From contig NC_026485.1 in NCBI RefSeq assembly GCF_000328475.2, positions 620,001 through 684,000 on the forward strand: a stretch of DNA of 64,000 bases, given 5' to 3'. The DNA comes from Mycosarcoma maydis (taxonomy: Eukaryota > Basidiomycota > Ustilaginomycetes > Ustilaginales). Positions 48,254-57,651 of the stretch are shown here, piece by piece (the first letter of the stretch is position 1; every line of letters begins with the position of its first letter). The translations under genes were made by a program, and so were the position numbers. A model generated the notes under the pieces. The model worked only from the letters and a program-made list of their open reading frames with translations, had not been told where the DNA came from and ran no database searches.

Positions 48254-50785
48254 TCATACACGCGGTAAGGAACTCCTACAACTCGGACATTCGTTCTTGA
48301 TCTCCATCCACGGCTCCAAGCATTGCGTATGGAAAGCGTGCTGGCAAGGCGCAAGCATCACATCCATCCTTCTCCTGTTCAAAGTGCTTGTTGCGTTCAA
48401 GCGCTCTTTGCAACGCAGCGCCGTTTGCAGCGCTGTTCGCATGGCTCGAGCAACGTAGTAGCGCACGTTTCGTGCAACGCCACGGCGGCGCGTGTGGCTC
48501 GTGCGGCGCAATGCTGGTCCAGCAGCTCCGTCTGCGCGCGCCACTTTCTCGCGAGCGTACATGTGCATCGAGACGTCGACCGATCGAGCATCGTCGTCGC
48601 ACGAGTCGATCTCGTAGTCTTGGGCCTCGCCAGCGATACGCTGGTATCCTGGTTTGGAGAACAAGAGAGATTCGAGCCATTTTGCACCATTGGCACCGTT
48701 TGCGCGTCTCGACGCCGCACTCGGTCGATGGGCGCTCCTGCTCTCAATGCTCGTCAGGCAGATCGCACAATCTCCGTACGCCTCGTCGTCGACACCTGCC
48801 TCCAACTCGTTAGCGTTCTTGAGCGGTGGATGGTACTGCCAACGCTTCGGAGCGCCTTGCGGGACCCACTGTTGCCTCAGAAACCAATGTGCGCCAAACA
48901 AGTCCTGTCCGATCAGCACGACTGCCTGCATGACCACGTATGCGCACAGCACCCACCCCCACATACTCGGTTCGCTGAACAGCACGTTGTTCGGGCAAAC
49001 CAGCACGTACAGCGGGAGAAACAGCCGCGTGAGCGTAGTGCCGACCACACAGCGTTTCAAGATAGCCCGGCGTGTGCCGTGTTGTACGTTGCGGTAGATT
49101 TGCGGGATCCAGAACGAGTAGAGCAAGGACAGCATCAGCGAACCGGTCAGCTCCGGAAACAAGCCCATCATAACCACGAACACGCCCACCGCCAAGATGG
49201 CCAGCCCTCGACGACGCGCTCGGATCTCGGCAGTCAGCGTCGCAGTCGTAAGTGTGGCTGCATTCACCTCGGTCGGTGGCGAGACTGCATTCCTATCCGT
49301 CGCTCCGTTCGGCGCGTCTTCGGCAGCTCTCACGAGCGGGGTCGTGGCAGCTGCTGCAGTTCTCGCCTCCACCTGCGTCCGATAGATCGTAATCATATAC
49401 CGGTATCCAAATGCTAGATAGCACATGCCGCTCATAAACGAACATGCTATCAACACCATCGTTGTCTCGTTCTCCAGAACCACCGCCACGCTTAGATGGA
49501 TTAAACATGCGAATGCATCCAACACCCACTGTGCCAACCACGTGTGAGCGCTGAGCTTGTTCAACGTGCTCGGTGTTGTGGTCGCTTGCATCTGCTGGAC
49601 CAGTAGACGTGCTTGAAGGAGGAGGATGACAAAGTAGATGATGGCGTAGTGGACGGCTTTGCGCCACAGCGTGGTTTGTAGGAGGCCGGTGAGCGAGGTG
49701 CTTGAGAGGAGCAGGTGGCAGTCGGGTGAGAAGGCGAGCAGGGAGAGGCGAAGCGCAGGTGGTGAGATGGTGCTGATCCCTGTCGGGTAGGTTGATTCGT
49801 CTTGCAGAGTATCGATCAAATGTTGAAGCTGAGAGTGAGGGCCAGCGGATTCGAGCTGTGCGTACACGTGCAGGCTGCAGTTGTGTTGCTTGCCAACTTG
49901 GTCTTGGGTGATATCGCCAGCATCGTACGATCCACTGTCGATAATTCGCTGCAGCATGTCGATGCGAAGCTGGAACGCTTTATCGATTGCAGCCACCGTG
50001 GCATTCAACGTCTCGTTGTTGCCCCACGGAATCATGCTTAGCGTCGTACGCACATCTGTGCGCTCGTCTGCCTCGTTCGCAACCGCATGCAGAAACACAC
50101 TGCCCGTCCTAACAAAGTGCAGCCCCTCTAACGAGAATGAAACTGCATCCACCCTGCTTTGACTCGACTTTGATGCGGCGAAACTCAAACTGCCCGTGAC
50201 CAGCGACACATTCCCGTTGAGCAGATGTTCCTCCTTGAGATGGACATCCACATGTCCAGCCTCTTCTGTTATCCATTCAAAGTCACCACGATCTCGCTTC
50301 AGCTTGGCCTCTTGAACGCCTGCCACATACTGCGCCAATCCACCCAATCTCTCCTTGGACAATTCATGTGCAGCCGAGTGGTTCAAGCGCGAATCCAGCG
50401 CGAGCGACCGATTGGCCGTCGTGCTATAATCCCACCCGGTCCAATCGCCTTTATAGTATCCTTCGATATCCGAGTAGTACGACCCATCGGGATCGGTCAG
50501 ACTGCGTCCCGAGTAGACTGCCGGTAACAGCTTGTACAGGTGTGACGGCTCGGGTGTGACGGTAAGGTTGGCTTGTTGGGTCGAGTTGTGAGAATACCAG
50601 CCGAACACTTCAGAGCGCAGCTGTTGCGTCTGTCTGAGTGCAGCGCGAACGGGCGCCAGAGTGTCTTTCCCGAAGACGAGAGTGCTGAAAAAGGAAGCTC
50701 TCACGCTTACAGTGAGTGCCAGCAACACCAGCCACAGCGCCAGTCTGACGTTGCGACCAAACTGCATCGTGATACCGAGTCTCAT
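48254..50785 (-). CDS. Tul1/Dsc1-type transmembrane RING E3 ubiquitin ligase
   Basis: Catalytic subunit of the Golgi/endosomal Dsc (defective SREBP cleavage) ubiquitin-ligase complex. 843 aa with a signal peptide or anchor (MQFGRNVRLALWLVLLALTV near the start). A lumenal domain of about 370 residues includes YYSDIEGYYKGDWTGWDYST. About seven transmembrane helices follow (roughly 385-680), including MVLIACSFMSGMCYLAFGYR. The C-terminal RING-H2 reads CAIC ... CQHAFHTQCLEPWMEIKNEC then PSCRSSLP, ending five residues before the stop. The loop between the second and third RING cysteines is about 137 residues, much longer than in yeast Tul1. Start at the first ATG (50785) before the hydrophobic segment. 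Divergent from the Ntr1-type gene. Confidence 0.93.
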   Translation of the reverse strand: MRLGITMQFGRNVRLALWLVLLALTVSVRASFFSTLVFGKDTLAPVRAALRQTQQLRSEVFGWYSHNSTQQANLTVTPEPSHLYKLLPAVYSGRSLTDPDGSYYSDIEGYYKGDWTGWDYSTTANRSLALDSRLNHSAAHELSKERLGGLAQYVAGVQEAKLKRDRGDFEWITEEAGHVDVHLKEEHLLNGNVSLVTGSLSFAASKSSQSRVDAVSFSLEGLHFVRTGSVFLHAVANEADERTDVRTTLSMIPWGNNETLNATVAAIDKAFQLRIDMLQRIIDSGSYDAGDITQDQVGKQHNCSLHVYAQLESAGPHSQLQHLIDTLQDESTYPTGISTISPPALRLSLLAFSPDCHLLLSSTSLTGLLQTTLWRKAVHYAIIYFVILLLQARLLVQQMQATTTPSTLNKLSAHTWLAQWVLDAFACLIHLSVAVVLENETTMVLIACSFMSGMCYLAFGYRYMITIYRTQVEARTAAAATTPLVRAAEDAPNGATDRNAVSPPTEVNAATLTTATLTAEIRARRRGLAILAVGVFVVMMGLFPELTGSLMLSLLYSFWIPQIYRNVQHGTRRAILKRCVVGTTLTRLFLPLYVLVCPNNVLFSEPSMWGWVLCAYVVMQAVVLIGQDLFGAHWFLRQQWVPQGAPKRWQYHPPLKNANELEAGVDDEAYGDCAICLTSIESRSAHRPSAASRRANGANGAKWLESLLFSKPGYQRIAGEAQDYEIDSCDDDARSVDVSMHMYAREKVARADGAAGPALRRTSHTRRRGVARNVRYYVARAMRTALQTALRCKERLNATSTLNRRRMDVMLAPCQHAFHTQCLEPWMEIKNECPSCRSSLPRV

Positions 50786-51200
50786 GTACTGCCACTAGTG
50801 CGTGTTGGATGATGCTCCGTCATCTGTTGAGCTTCTGCTTTGCACCACACAAGTATGCTACCGGAAGCATGCCACTGATGTAGCAATCCCAGAATGTGGT
50901 CGTGGTTTGTGCGTCGTGCGTCGTGCGTGGTTGACAAGTCTGTACAAAGCCACGACTGTCTGCGTGCAAGCGTGTCATTCGTGATTCGTGATTCACGATT
51001 TCCAAGTGGAGCAACTTCCGAAATCCGAGCACATGCACCAACTTTTCTGCCGCCGTCCATCAAGGCTCAGTCACGTTGACGCTTGTTCCACTATCCCTCG
51101 TCCATGGCACAGTCATCTATCAACGTCTCTATTCGATACTGTCATCTCCCGGTTGGATCGAGCTTTATACACATGCATTCGGGTCTACGCCTTTGAGACG
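50786..51200. promoter_or_regulatory. Divergent region between the Tul1-type and Ntr1-type genes
   Basis: 415 bp that should contain both promoters. It has a heptamer array at 50975-51000. The downstream frame is open back to 50988 but contains no better start than 51201. Confidence 0.4.
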
Positions 51201-54110
51201 ATGGCGAGGAGCAAGACTGACCACGACGTCTTTCGCCACGATGACGACGATGATACTAGCTCGGACGAGATGGATGCAGACCATCTCGCGGAGCGAGTGG
51301 CGGAGCCATCACGCAAGAGGATGAGGAGGACCAAGCACAGTGCCATCTATGGCATTTTTGGTGACGACGATAACGAGCGCGACGGTGGCGTGCGGAGGAC
51401 GGTTAGGGCAACGGATTCGAGCGGCAGAAAGATCGACTATCGAGCTGGACAGGCATTCGTGCGCGCATCCACGTCAGCTCAAGCAGAAGAAGCGCAAGAT
51501 ACACAGGATCAGACAGGCTCAAACTCGACACACTCGAGTTCTGTTCAGGACGACCGAGACGCGCGACAAGACGATTTTCACCCTGCCTCGTTCTACTCGA
51601 CTCGCCCAGGCATTGGGTCTAGCGCAGCACGAGAGTCAAGCACACCATGCGAACAGAAGAGTGTCAGCAAACGATCCGCAGCAAGAGCGGGTATCGGTGC
51701 TAGTAGTTGCAGCTCATCCATCGACACTGAAGCACAAGCTTGTTCGCGCCAAAGCGGGCTCACCTCGCTCTCCATGTTTGTCTCTGCCGGATCGACCAAG
51801 GCTTGCGAACCCAGTTATTCATCTCAGCCTCGTAATACGATAGAACCATCTGCACCTAGTCGTACATCCATGCGCGATCCGTCTTTGCGCGACGAAAAAC
51901 TCGAAACAGAAGAGCGTGAAATGTCGGCGTCCGGCCTACCGACATCGTTCACGACACCGCAGCGTCCTGTAACGCCGTCGTCTACGTTCCAACGTGCTCG
52001 GAAAGCCGAGGTAGCTGTACCCAAGACGACGATCAAGTTTGGCGCGAAATTCGATCCTTCCGCATACCTCGCGTCGATGGGTTGGACAGGTGGGGGATTG
52101 GGTCGCTCCGGTCAAGGGATCGTCAAGCCGATCGAGGTGCAAGTACGCCCGGAGCGAGCGGGAATCGCGTACGGCGGGATCAAAGAAAAGACGTCGCATG
52201 CGAAAGCCGAAGCGCGGCATCGTGGCGAAGCTGGATCGTCGGACCAAGAGCAACGTCAACGTAAGCGTTCGCAGGGTGAACCGGAGAAAGCGAAACCCGA
52301 AGCCAAAGCATGGACAAAGGCGTCGACGCCAAAATCGCGCAAGCCAAAGATCGAGCATCGCACGTACGAAGAGATCATTGCCGAAATCGGCGCACTACCG
52401 ACGACACATAGCACGGTAGGTAAGATCTACGATGCGAGCAGCGGAGTGTTGAGAGAGGTGGAGGATCTGGCTAGCGCGTTAAAAGCCAAACGGGTGCCGA
52501 CGAGCGCTGCGACCGAACTGCCAGAACTGCAGCACAACCTGAGGCTGATATGCGAGAACAACGCGCAGAGCTTGGGCGCGTTAGCGAGGGAAGGCGCGCA
52601 GTTGAAGCAGAGGAGGACGTGGTTGACGAGCGAGAGAGAGCGCGCAATAGTCAAGAAGAAGGAGGAGGAGATGAGCATGCAAAAGGTGAGAGGAGCCTTG
52701 CAGGTGGTGAAGCGTTTCGAGGCGGTTGCCAAGCGGATTGGCGATGGCGAGGTTGGTCTAGATGGTGGAGAAAGTGTGCTGGAAGAATTTACACCTCTGA
52801 TCGAGCAACTGCAACGCGAGTACGACGAAAAGCAAATCTTGCAACTCGCACTGGACCAAGCTGTGGTCGAGGCGATTACTCCTGCTTTACGCGCGATTTG
52901 GTGTGGGTGGAAACCACTCGAGCAACCGCGCCTGACGAGTCGGTACCTTTGCCAGTGGAAAGCGCTTCTACCGAATCAAGACAGTGTGGCTCCGAGCTCG
53001 TCGAGCGCGACAATGACGCCGTTTGATGCGCTGCTTTGGACGTACTGGATGCCGAGGGTGCGCACGTGTCTCAGCACGTTTTCAGCGCGGCGGCCGGCGT
53101 CGGCGATCGATCTTGTCGAAGCGTGGCGTCCTGTGTTGGCGCGCTTCATGTTTGACAATATCATCGACCAGCTTATCGTGCCACGTTTATCGCGCAGTGT
53201 AGCTGCGTGCGATGCACCGACGTCGATGGATGCGTTGGAGCAGATCGTGTTCCCGTGGCTGGCGGTGCTGGGCGTCGAGCGACTCGCCGAGGTCTTGACG
53301 CAGGCCAAACAACGCTTGCGATCCGCACTCAAGATGTGCAGCATTTCACAAGGGCCGAGTCGTGGCTTGCGCGATTGGTCGAGCTTGTATACGACGGCTG
53401 CGGAATGGGAGGCGCTTCTGCTGTCGTCTCTGGTGCCACGGCTTTCGGCGTACCTGAAACGACGTTTGACGATCAGTGCTGGTGAAACGCAGGATATGAC
53501 GCCGTTAGTAGATGTATTGAAGTGGAGCAAGGTGGTCGGTGCGACGGTGATGGAGAGCGTGGTGGCGAGCGACTTTTTCGCCAAGTGGCTCGACGTGTTG
53601 TGTGCATGGTTGAAGAGCGAGGTGCACGAGTGGGTGGGGATGGACGAGTGGTATTTGTTCTGGCGTCGATGGTGGAGTGAGAATGTAGGTGGTGGAGAGG
53701 TCGGGTTTGCGATCGGCCTGGACGTCATCAATGCAGCATTAGACATGACTGCTGACGAGAGGAGCAAGCTCAAGACTCCTCCCTTTGCGCACACTGCAAG
53801 TACTGCTCCATCCACTCCAAGTGGGATGCCGATACGCACGCTACCACAGGCGCATGTCTCGTTACGTGATGTGCTCGCCGAGCGACTGGCACAACACGAC
53901 TTGTTGCTCACCAGATCCTCCCAAGTCCACGCTACAGGCGTGGTCGGCACAGCCAATATCTGGCGCATCTCGTCGTCCCCCACATCGCGCACACATGCCA
54001 ACAAGTCGAGCTTGATCTACATCCACGACCATGTTGTTTTCCAACACGACCCTGCGCTCGATTCTTGGTGCCCCGTATCCATCGACCACCTCATCAACTC
54101 AATGCGTTAA
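51201..54110 (+). CDS. Ntr1/Spp382/TFIP11-type G-patch splicing factor
   Basis: G-patch activator of the DEAH helicase Prp43 in spliceosome disassembly. Start chosen at ATG 51201 (MARSKTDHDVFRHDDDDDTS), giving 969 aa; the frame extends upstream without family character. In order: an acidic N-terminus with HSAIYGIFGDDDNERDG, the TIP_N-type motif; a Ser-rich linker; the G-patch (about residues 275-320) with YLASMGWTGGGLGRSGQGIV; a Lys/Arg-rich stretch; and the large GCFC helical domain (about 400-840) with MTPFDALLWTYWMPRVRTCL and EVHEWVGMDEWYLFWRRWWS. The C-terminus includes LLTRSSQVHATGVVGTANIW. Domain order is diagnostic. It is nuclear. Confidence 0.95.
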   Translation: MARSKTDHDVFRHDDDDDTSSDEMDADHLAERVAEPSRKRMRRTKHSAIYGIFGDDDNERDGGVRRTVRATDSSGRKIDYRAGQAFVRASTSAQAEEAQDTQDQTGSNSTHSSSVQDDRDARQDDFHPASFYSTRPGIGSSAARESSTPCEQKSVSKRSAARAGIGASSCSSSIDTEAQACSRQSGLTSLSMFVSAGSTKACEPSYSSQPRNTIEPSAPSRTSMRDPSLRDEKLETEEREMSASGLPTSFTTPQRPVTPSSTFQRARKAEVAVPKTTIKFGAKFDPSAYLASMGWTGGGLGRSGQGIVKPIEVQVRPERAGIAYGGIKEKTSHAKAEARHRGEAGSSDQEQRQRKRSQGEPEKAKPEAKAWTKASTPKSRKPKIEHRTYEEIIAEIGALPTTHSTVGKIYDASSGVLREVEDLASALKAKRVPTSAATELPELQHNLRLICENNAQSLGALAREGAQLKQRRTWLTSERERAIVKKKEEEMSMQKVRGALQVVKRFEAVAKRIGDGEVGLDGGESVLEEFTPLIEQLQREYDEKQILQLALDQAVVEAITPALRAIWCGWKPLEQPRLTSRYLCQWKALLPNQDSVAPSSSSATMTPFDALLWTYWMPRVRTCLSTFSARRPASAIDLVEAWRPVLARFMFDNIIDQLIVPRLSRSVAACDAPTSMDALEQIVFPWLAVLGVERLAEVLTQAKQRLRSALKMCSISQGPSRGLRDWSSLYTTAAEWEALLLSSLVPRLSAYLKRRLTISAGETQDMTPLVDVLKWSKVVGATVMESVVASDFFAKWLDVLCAWLKSEVHEWVGMDEWYLFWRRWWSENVGGGEVGFAIGLDVINAALDMTADERSKLKTPPFAHTASTAPSTPSGMPIRTLPQAHVSLRDVLAERLAQHDLLLTRSSQVHATGVVGTANIWRISSSPTSRTHANKSSLIYIHDHVVFQHDPALDSWCPVSIDHLINSMR

Positions 54111-54467
54111 CTTGTTCCTCGCTCGTTCGTCCATTCATTTCTAAATCTCTTGTTGCATCCCGCCTCATACAGAACGCCTGAAACTAGCCGTAGCGAGCAA
54201 ACAAACCTCACCCACGCACAAACGTGCTCGTATTCTCCTCCCCCGTTTCCGCTATCCGAGATCATCATAACACACAACACTCATGGCAATCACGCCGAAA
54301 AGAAAACATACGATTCCAATCGCAATTCCCAGCCCTAGAGCCCTAGCTCGAACGCGCAAGACCCAAATCGTGAATAGCTAATGATACATGACGCTTACAG
54401 ATTACAGTGACAGGATCTTGGTACGTTGTTGTCTTTGGAGTGCGTGCAAGATGGATGGTGCCGAGTG
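54111..54467. other. Convergent 3' region between the Ntr1-type gene and SKN7
   Basis: 357 bp with no supported gene; presumed 3' UTRs. Confidence 0.5.
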
Positions 54468-56519
54468 TCAGAAGCGTCCGCGTTTGTGGGCGTCTGATGC
54501 GCCGTGTTGGTGTGGCATGCCGGCGTGAGGGGTGCGCATGGGCGCGTGCATCGCGTCGTCGGCAGAGGGAGCCGATCTCTTCGACCCTGCGCTTCCGCCG
54601 CCGCTGGCTGGTGTGGTGGCACCAAATGGACTGTTCTTGGCATTGCCATTGTCGGTGATGTGGTTCGGAGTATGGCTCATATCGCCACCGCTGCGCGAAG
54701 GTGTATTGTCCTGCGGCGTGAAGGTTTCGTTATTGCCGAACAGTGCGCTCGCCAGCTCGTCGTCGCCCGTCCCCGCTGCGATGAGATTTTGAAGCATGGC
54801 AACATACTCTTCATCTGTAAATCCCATTCCCGCTAGTGGATTGACGCCGTCGTCGCCCGCGGTATCGGTGTTGGATGTAGCGTCGGTGCTGACGTGGTTT
54901 GACGAGCCAAGTGGCGACGTGCTCCGTTTGATTGCACTAGCGCTGGCTCCAGCGCTGGCTGCAGCGCCCGCCACACCGGTTGCGCCTGCTGGCGACGTGT
55001 GAGCCACGCCGCTTGCACCACTTGCACCGTGATCCGTCGAAGCAGCACGATGCTCCCTCTGCGCAGCTTTGAGATGGAGCAAATGCTTTTCGAGCATGTT
55101 GAGCAAGCCTTCTTTGGTAAAAGGTTTGGGGAGGATATCGGTCATGCCGCTCGACATGTAGTTGATCAGCTCGCTCGGGCCCGAGTTGCTGGTCATGCTG
55201 ATGATGGGCGTGTTCGAATCAAATTGTCGGATCAACGAGGTGGCCGATATACCGTCGAGGTTGGGCATGACGATATCCATGAGGACCAAGTCGTACTTTT
55301 CTTGATTCATCTTGTTGACCGCAGTCATGCCATCGACGGCATAGTCAATGGAACAGCCAAAGACTTGCAAAAATTTGGAAGAGAGACGCCGACACACTTG
55401 GTCGTCATCGACGAGCAGTACGCGCGGAGGTGCAGTCCAGCCGGGTACCAGCGTGGGTCGACGCCGACGCCCGGATTTGTTGCTGTGATTTGTTGATGGA
55501 TCAATATCACCTGGAGAGTTAGGGTCGCTCGAGGTGTTGTTGGGGTCCACGGAAGCCGACTGGGATGGCGTGGGGTCTGGGCGCCTGCTGGTATCGTATG
55601 TCGGGTTGCGAGATTCTGCGAGGTTGGGCATGTTGGTGCTACTGTTGCTACTGCTGCTGTTGCTGGCGCCAGTTGCGTTACTTGCATGGGCTGGATCAGA
55701 TGACGGTGCATTGTTGACCATGCGGAGAGAAGAGAGGCTCGAATTGCGTCGACCCATATCGTCGAGACGAGGAGGATGCATACCCATGTTGTTGAGCTGC
55801 TGGGACGACTCTGGCGTCCTGACGCTCTCCATGGGCGAAGCAACGCTTTTGGGAGAGAGTGGTGCTGCAGTAGAGGGAGCGGTGGTGATGCCCGACATTC
55901 GAGCCGACGAGGCAGCATGGGTGGCGCTGTCGGCGGATGGGCCGGAGGAGCTGGCAGAGTGTGGAGGTGGGATGGCAGCTTTGAGGCTGCTGCTGTTGTG
56001 GTTGGATGGGTGAGCCGACGCAGCCACGTTGAACGAAGTGTCGGCGTACGAGCTGGGCGCGCCTGGTGGAAGGAAGGAGCTTGCGTCATTGGATGCGCTA
56101 GAGCCAGGTTGGGCGGCTGAATGGGAGAGAAAGGCGGAAGCAGAGGCGGGAGGATTGAGAGCCGCATCATTGGATCGATCCTGCTCCAAGTTGATGAGAT
56201 ACTGTATCAGGTTCTGCATGAGCTGGTCCTGCTGCACCATGTTGCGTTGAAAGGTGAGCATCTCGCCAATGACGCCCTGGTACTGCTTGGTGAGGGCGAG
56301 GATGTGATTCTGCATCTGATCCTGTACCGACGTTAGATGGGCGACGTGGGCTCTGAGATCGGCGTACGACTCTGCTGACTTGTCAAGAGTATCTAGACCG
56401 GGAAGCGGCATAGAGGGAGAGTCGTCGCGGTCTGCGTCGGGCAAACCAGCTTTGAAGTTGGACTTTTTCTTGGCTGGGATCTTGCGCTGACATTCTCGAG
56501 GAGATCTCGCGCCGCGCAC
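54468..56519 (-). CDS. SKN7: SKN7/Prr1 response regulator (5' part lost in gap)
   Basis: Stress-response transcription factor combining an HSF-type DNA-binding domain with a two-component receiver. Visible from the gap edge: QRKIPAKKKSNFKAG, the C-terminal end of the HSF domain; a coiled coil (about residues 50-110) with LQNHILAL-type heptads, seen as QDQMQNHILALTKQYQGVIG; a Ser/Asn-rich linker; and the receiver (about 362-490) with PPRVLLVDDDQVCRRLSSKF, DLVLMDIVMPNLDG (phospho-acceptor Asp near 417), the conserved SMTSN threonine segment and LPKPF. The rest of the HSF domain lies in or beyond the gap. Just before the gap the homologous residues RDLLENV are in another frame (see findings). 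The C-terminal tail is Asp/Gly/Ala-rich. Identification is secure. Confidence 0.92.
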   Translation of the reverse strand: MRGARSPRECQRKIPAKKKSNFKAGLPDADRDDSPSMPLPGLDTLDKSAESYADLRAHVAHLTSVQDQMQNHILALTKQYQGVIGEMLTFQRNMVQQDQLMQNLIQYLINLEQDRSNDAALNPPASASAFLSHSAAQPGSSASNDASSFLPPGAPSSYADTSFNVAASAHPSNHNSSSLKAAIPPPHSASSSGPSADSATHAASSARMSGITTAPSTAAPLSPKSVASPMESVRTPESSQQLNNMGMHPPRLDDMGRRNSSLSSLRMVNNAPSSDPAHASNATGASNSSSSNSSTNMPNLAESRNPTYDTSRRPDPTPSQSASVDPNNTSSDPNSPGDIDPSTNHSNKSGRRRRPTLVPGWTAPPRVLLVDDDQVCRRLSSKFLQVFGCSIDYAVDGMTAVNKMNQEKYDLVLMDIVMPNLDGISATSLIRQFDSNTPIISMTSNSGPSELINYMSSGMTDILPKPFTKEGLLNMLEKHLLHLKAAQREHRAASTDHGASGASGVAHTSPAGATGVAGAAASAGASASAIKRSTSPLGSSNHVSTDATSNTDTAGDDGVNPLAGMGFTDEEYVAMLQNLIAAGTGDDELASALFGNNETFTPQDNTPSRSGGDMSHTPNHITDNGNAKNSPFGATTPASGGGSAGSKRSAPSADDAMHAPMRTPHAGMPHQHGASDAHKRGRF

Positions 56520-56520
56520 G

Positions 56521-56620
56521 NNNNNNNNNNNNNNNNNNNNNNNNNNNNNNNNNNNNNNNNNNNNNNNNNNNNNNNNNNNNNNNNNNNNNNNNNNNNNNNN
56601 NNNNNNNNNNNNNNNNNNNN
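56521..56620. other. Assembly gap (100 N) inside SKN7
   Basis: Exactly 100 N. Because it replaces most of the HSF-type DNA-binding domain and any 5' exons of SKN7, its real size is unknown and could be several hundred bases. Confidence 0.99.
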
Positions 56621-57651
56621 AATCTCAGACACTCGACGCAAACGGGCAAAATTGGTGCAAATGCCGCCAAGCCACGAGCATCGATCGGCATAGCCAACCA
56701 GCCAGCTACTCGCGACTCTCTTTTTTGTTTTTTTTTCTTCTTTTTTTCTTCTTTTTTTTTCGTGCTTGGCTCAGCAGCGTTGCAAGTGCAAAGCAAAATC
56801 TCACATCACAGAGCGCGCCACACGCCACACGCCACACCGATACACGATACGCCAACGTGCAAACCGAAATTATGAATCCTGAATCGTGAATCCTGAATCA
56901 CGCACGAATCACGAATCACGAATGCTGAGTGGAAAATGTGCGGAGAAAACGGCAAACGAGCCGATAAAAATCGTGAATAAGCTATTCGTGATTCTTGAAC
57001 CATGGTTCGTGTTTCTACGCCAACTGTCCATTCCCCTTAGCGCATACGCTCCTTTGCTCGACTCACGACTCGTGACTGTTCTCGTGCCGTTCCACACCGA
57101 GTTCACCAACCAACAAACGTGAAGGCGGTCTCGTCACAGTCGTGAGACCTGAAACACTCAACTCGCGACTCTCGCGCTTCAACACGACAATCGTGAATAA
57201 TTGTGCTAAATTTGGAACCGCGAATTCACGATTCACGATTTCAGCCAGAATCACTATCCAAGTTAACTCGTGACTAGAGCAAGTTCACTTTGCTATTGTG
57301 ATACTCTTGACTCGTGACTCACAACTGTGACTGATCAGGCACGACGCACGACGCTTTTCCTGTTGTTTGCAATGATCGTTTTTCAGACCCACTCGAAACC
57401 CACCCCCAACCACGTCCAAGCTGCAGGCTGTTTCCGTCCAGCGACCCTAACTTCACCGCATGCTCATCACCCCTTGCCCATTCCGCTGCCCGTTCCGCTG
57501 CGGCCTAACTCCCTTCCCGTTCATCGTTGCACTCCCAACTCTCCAAGCTGCAAGCATATAAAGGCTCATGCTCATGTATAATATCTTCCATGTCGTTAAC
57601 CATAGTGAATGTACATCTTATGCAACAGTCGTGAGTCACGAGTATTCACGA
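56621..57651. other. Region upstream of SKN7 and downstream of the Num1-like gene
   Basis: No complete gene is seen. On the minus strand a pyrimidine-poor tract (AAAGAAAAAAA units; plus-strand T/C run 56722-56760) lies upstream of the gap and may be part of the SKN7 leader. An ATG at about 56692 (minus strand) opens a frame into the gap. Heptamer arrays occur at 56870-56925 and 57190-57245. Confidence 0.45.
56870..56925. repeat. AATCACG heptamer array
   Basis: Mixed AATCCTG, AATCGTG and AATCACG units, ending in three near-perfect AATCACG copies (56905-56924). Confidence 0.85.

Noticed and set aside
48323..49417. 364-codon plus-strand frame opposite the Tul1-type gene
   Set aside because: Antisense to a gene with clear TM helices and RING; rich in His, Arg and Gln, no domain.
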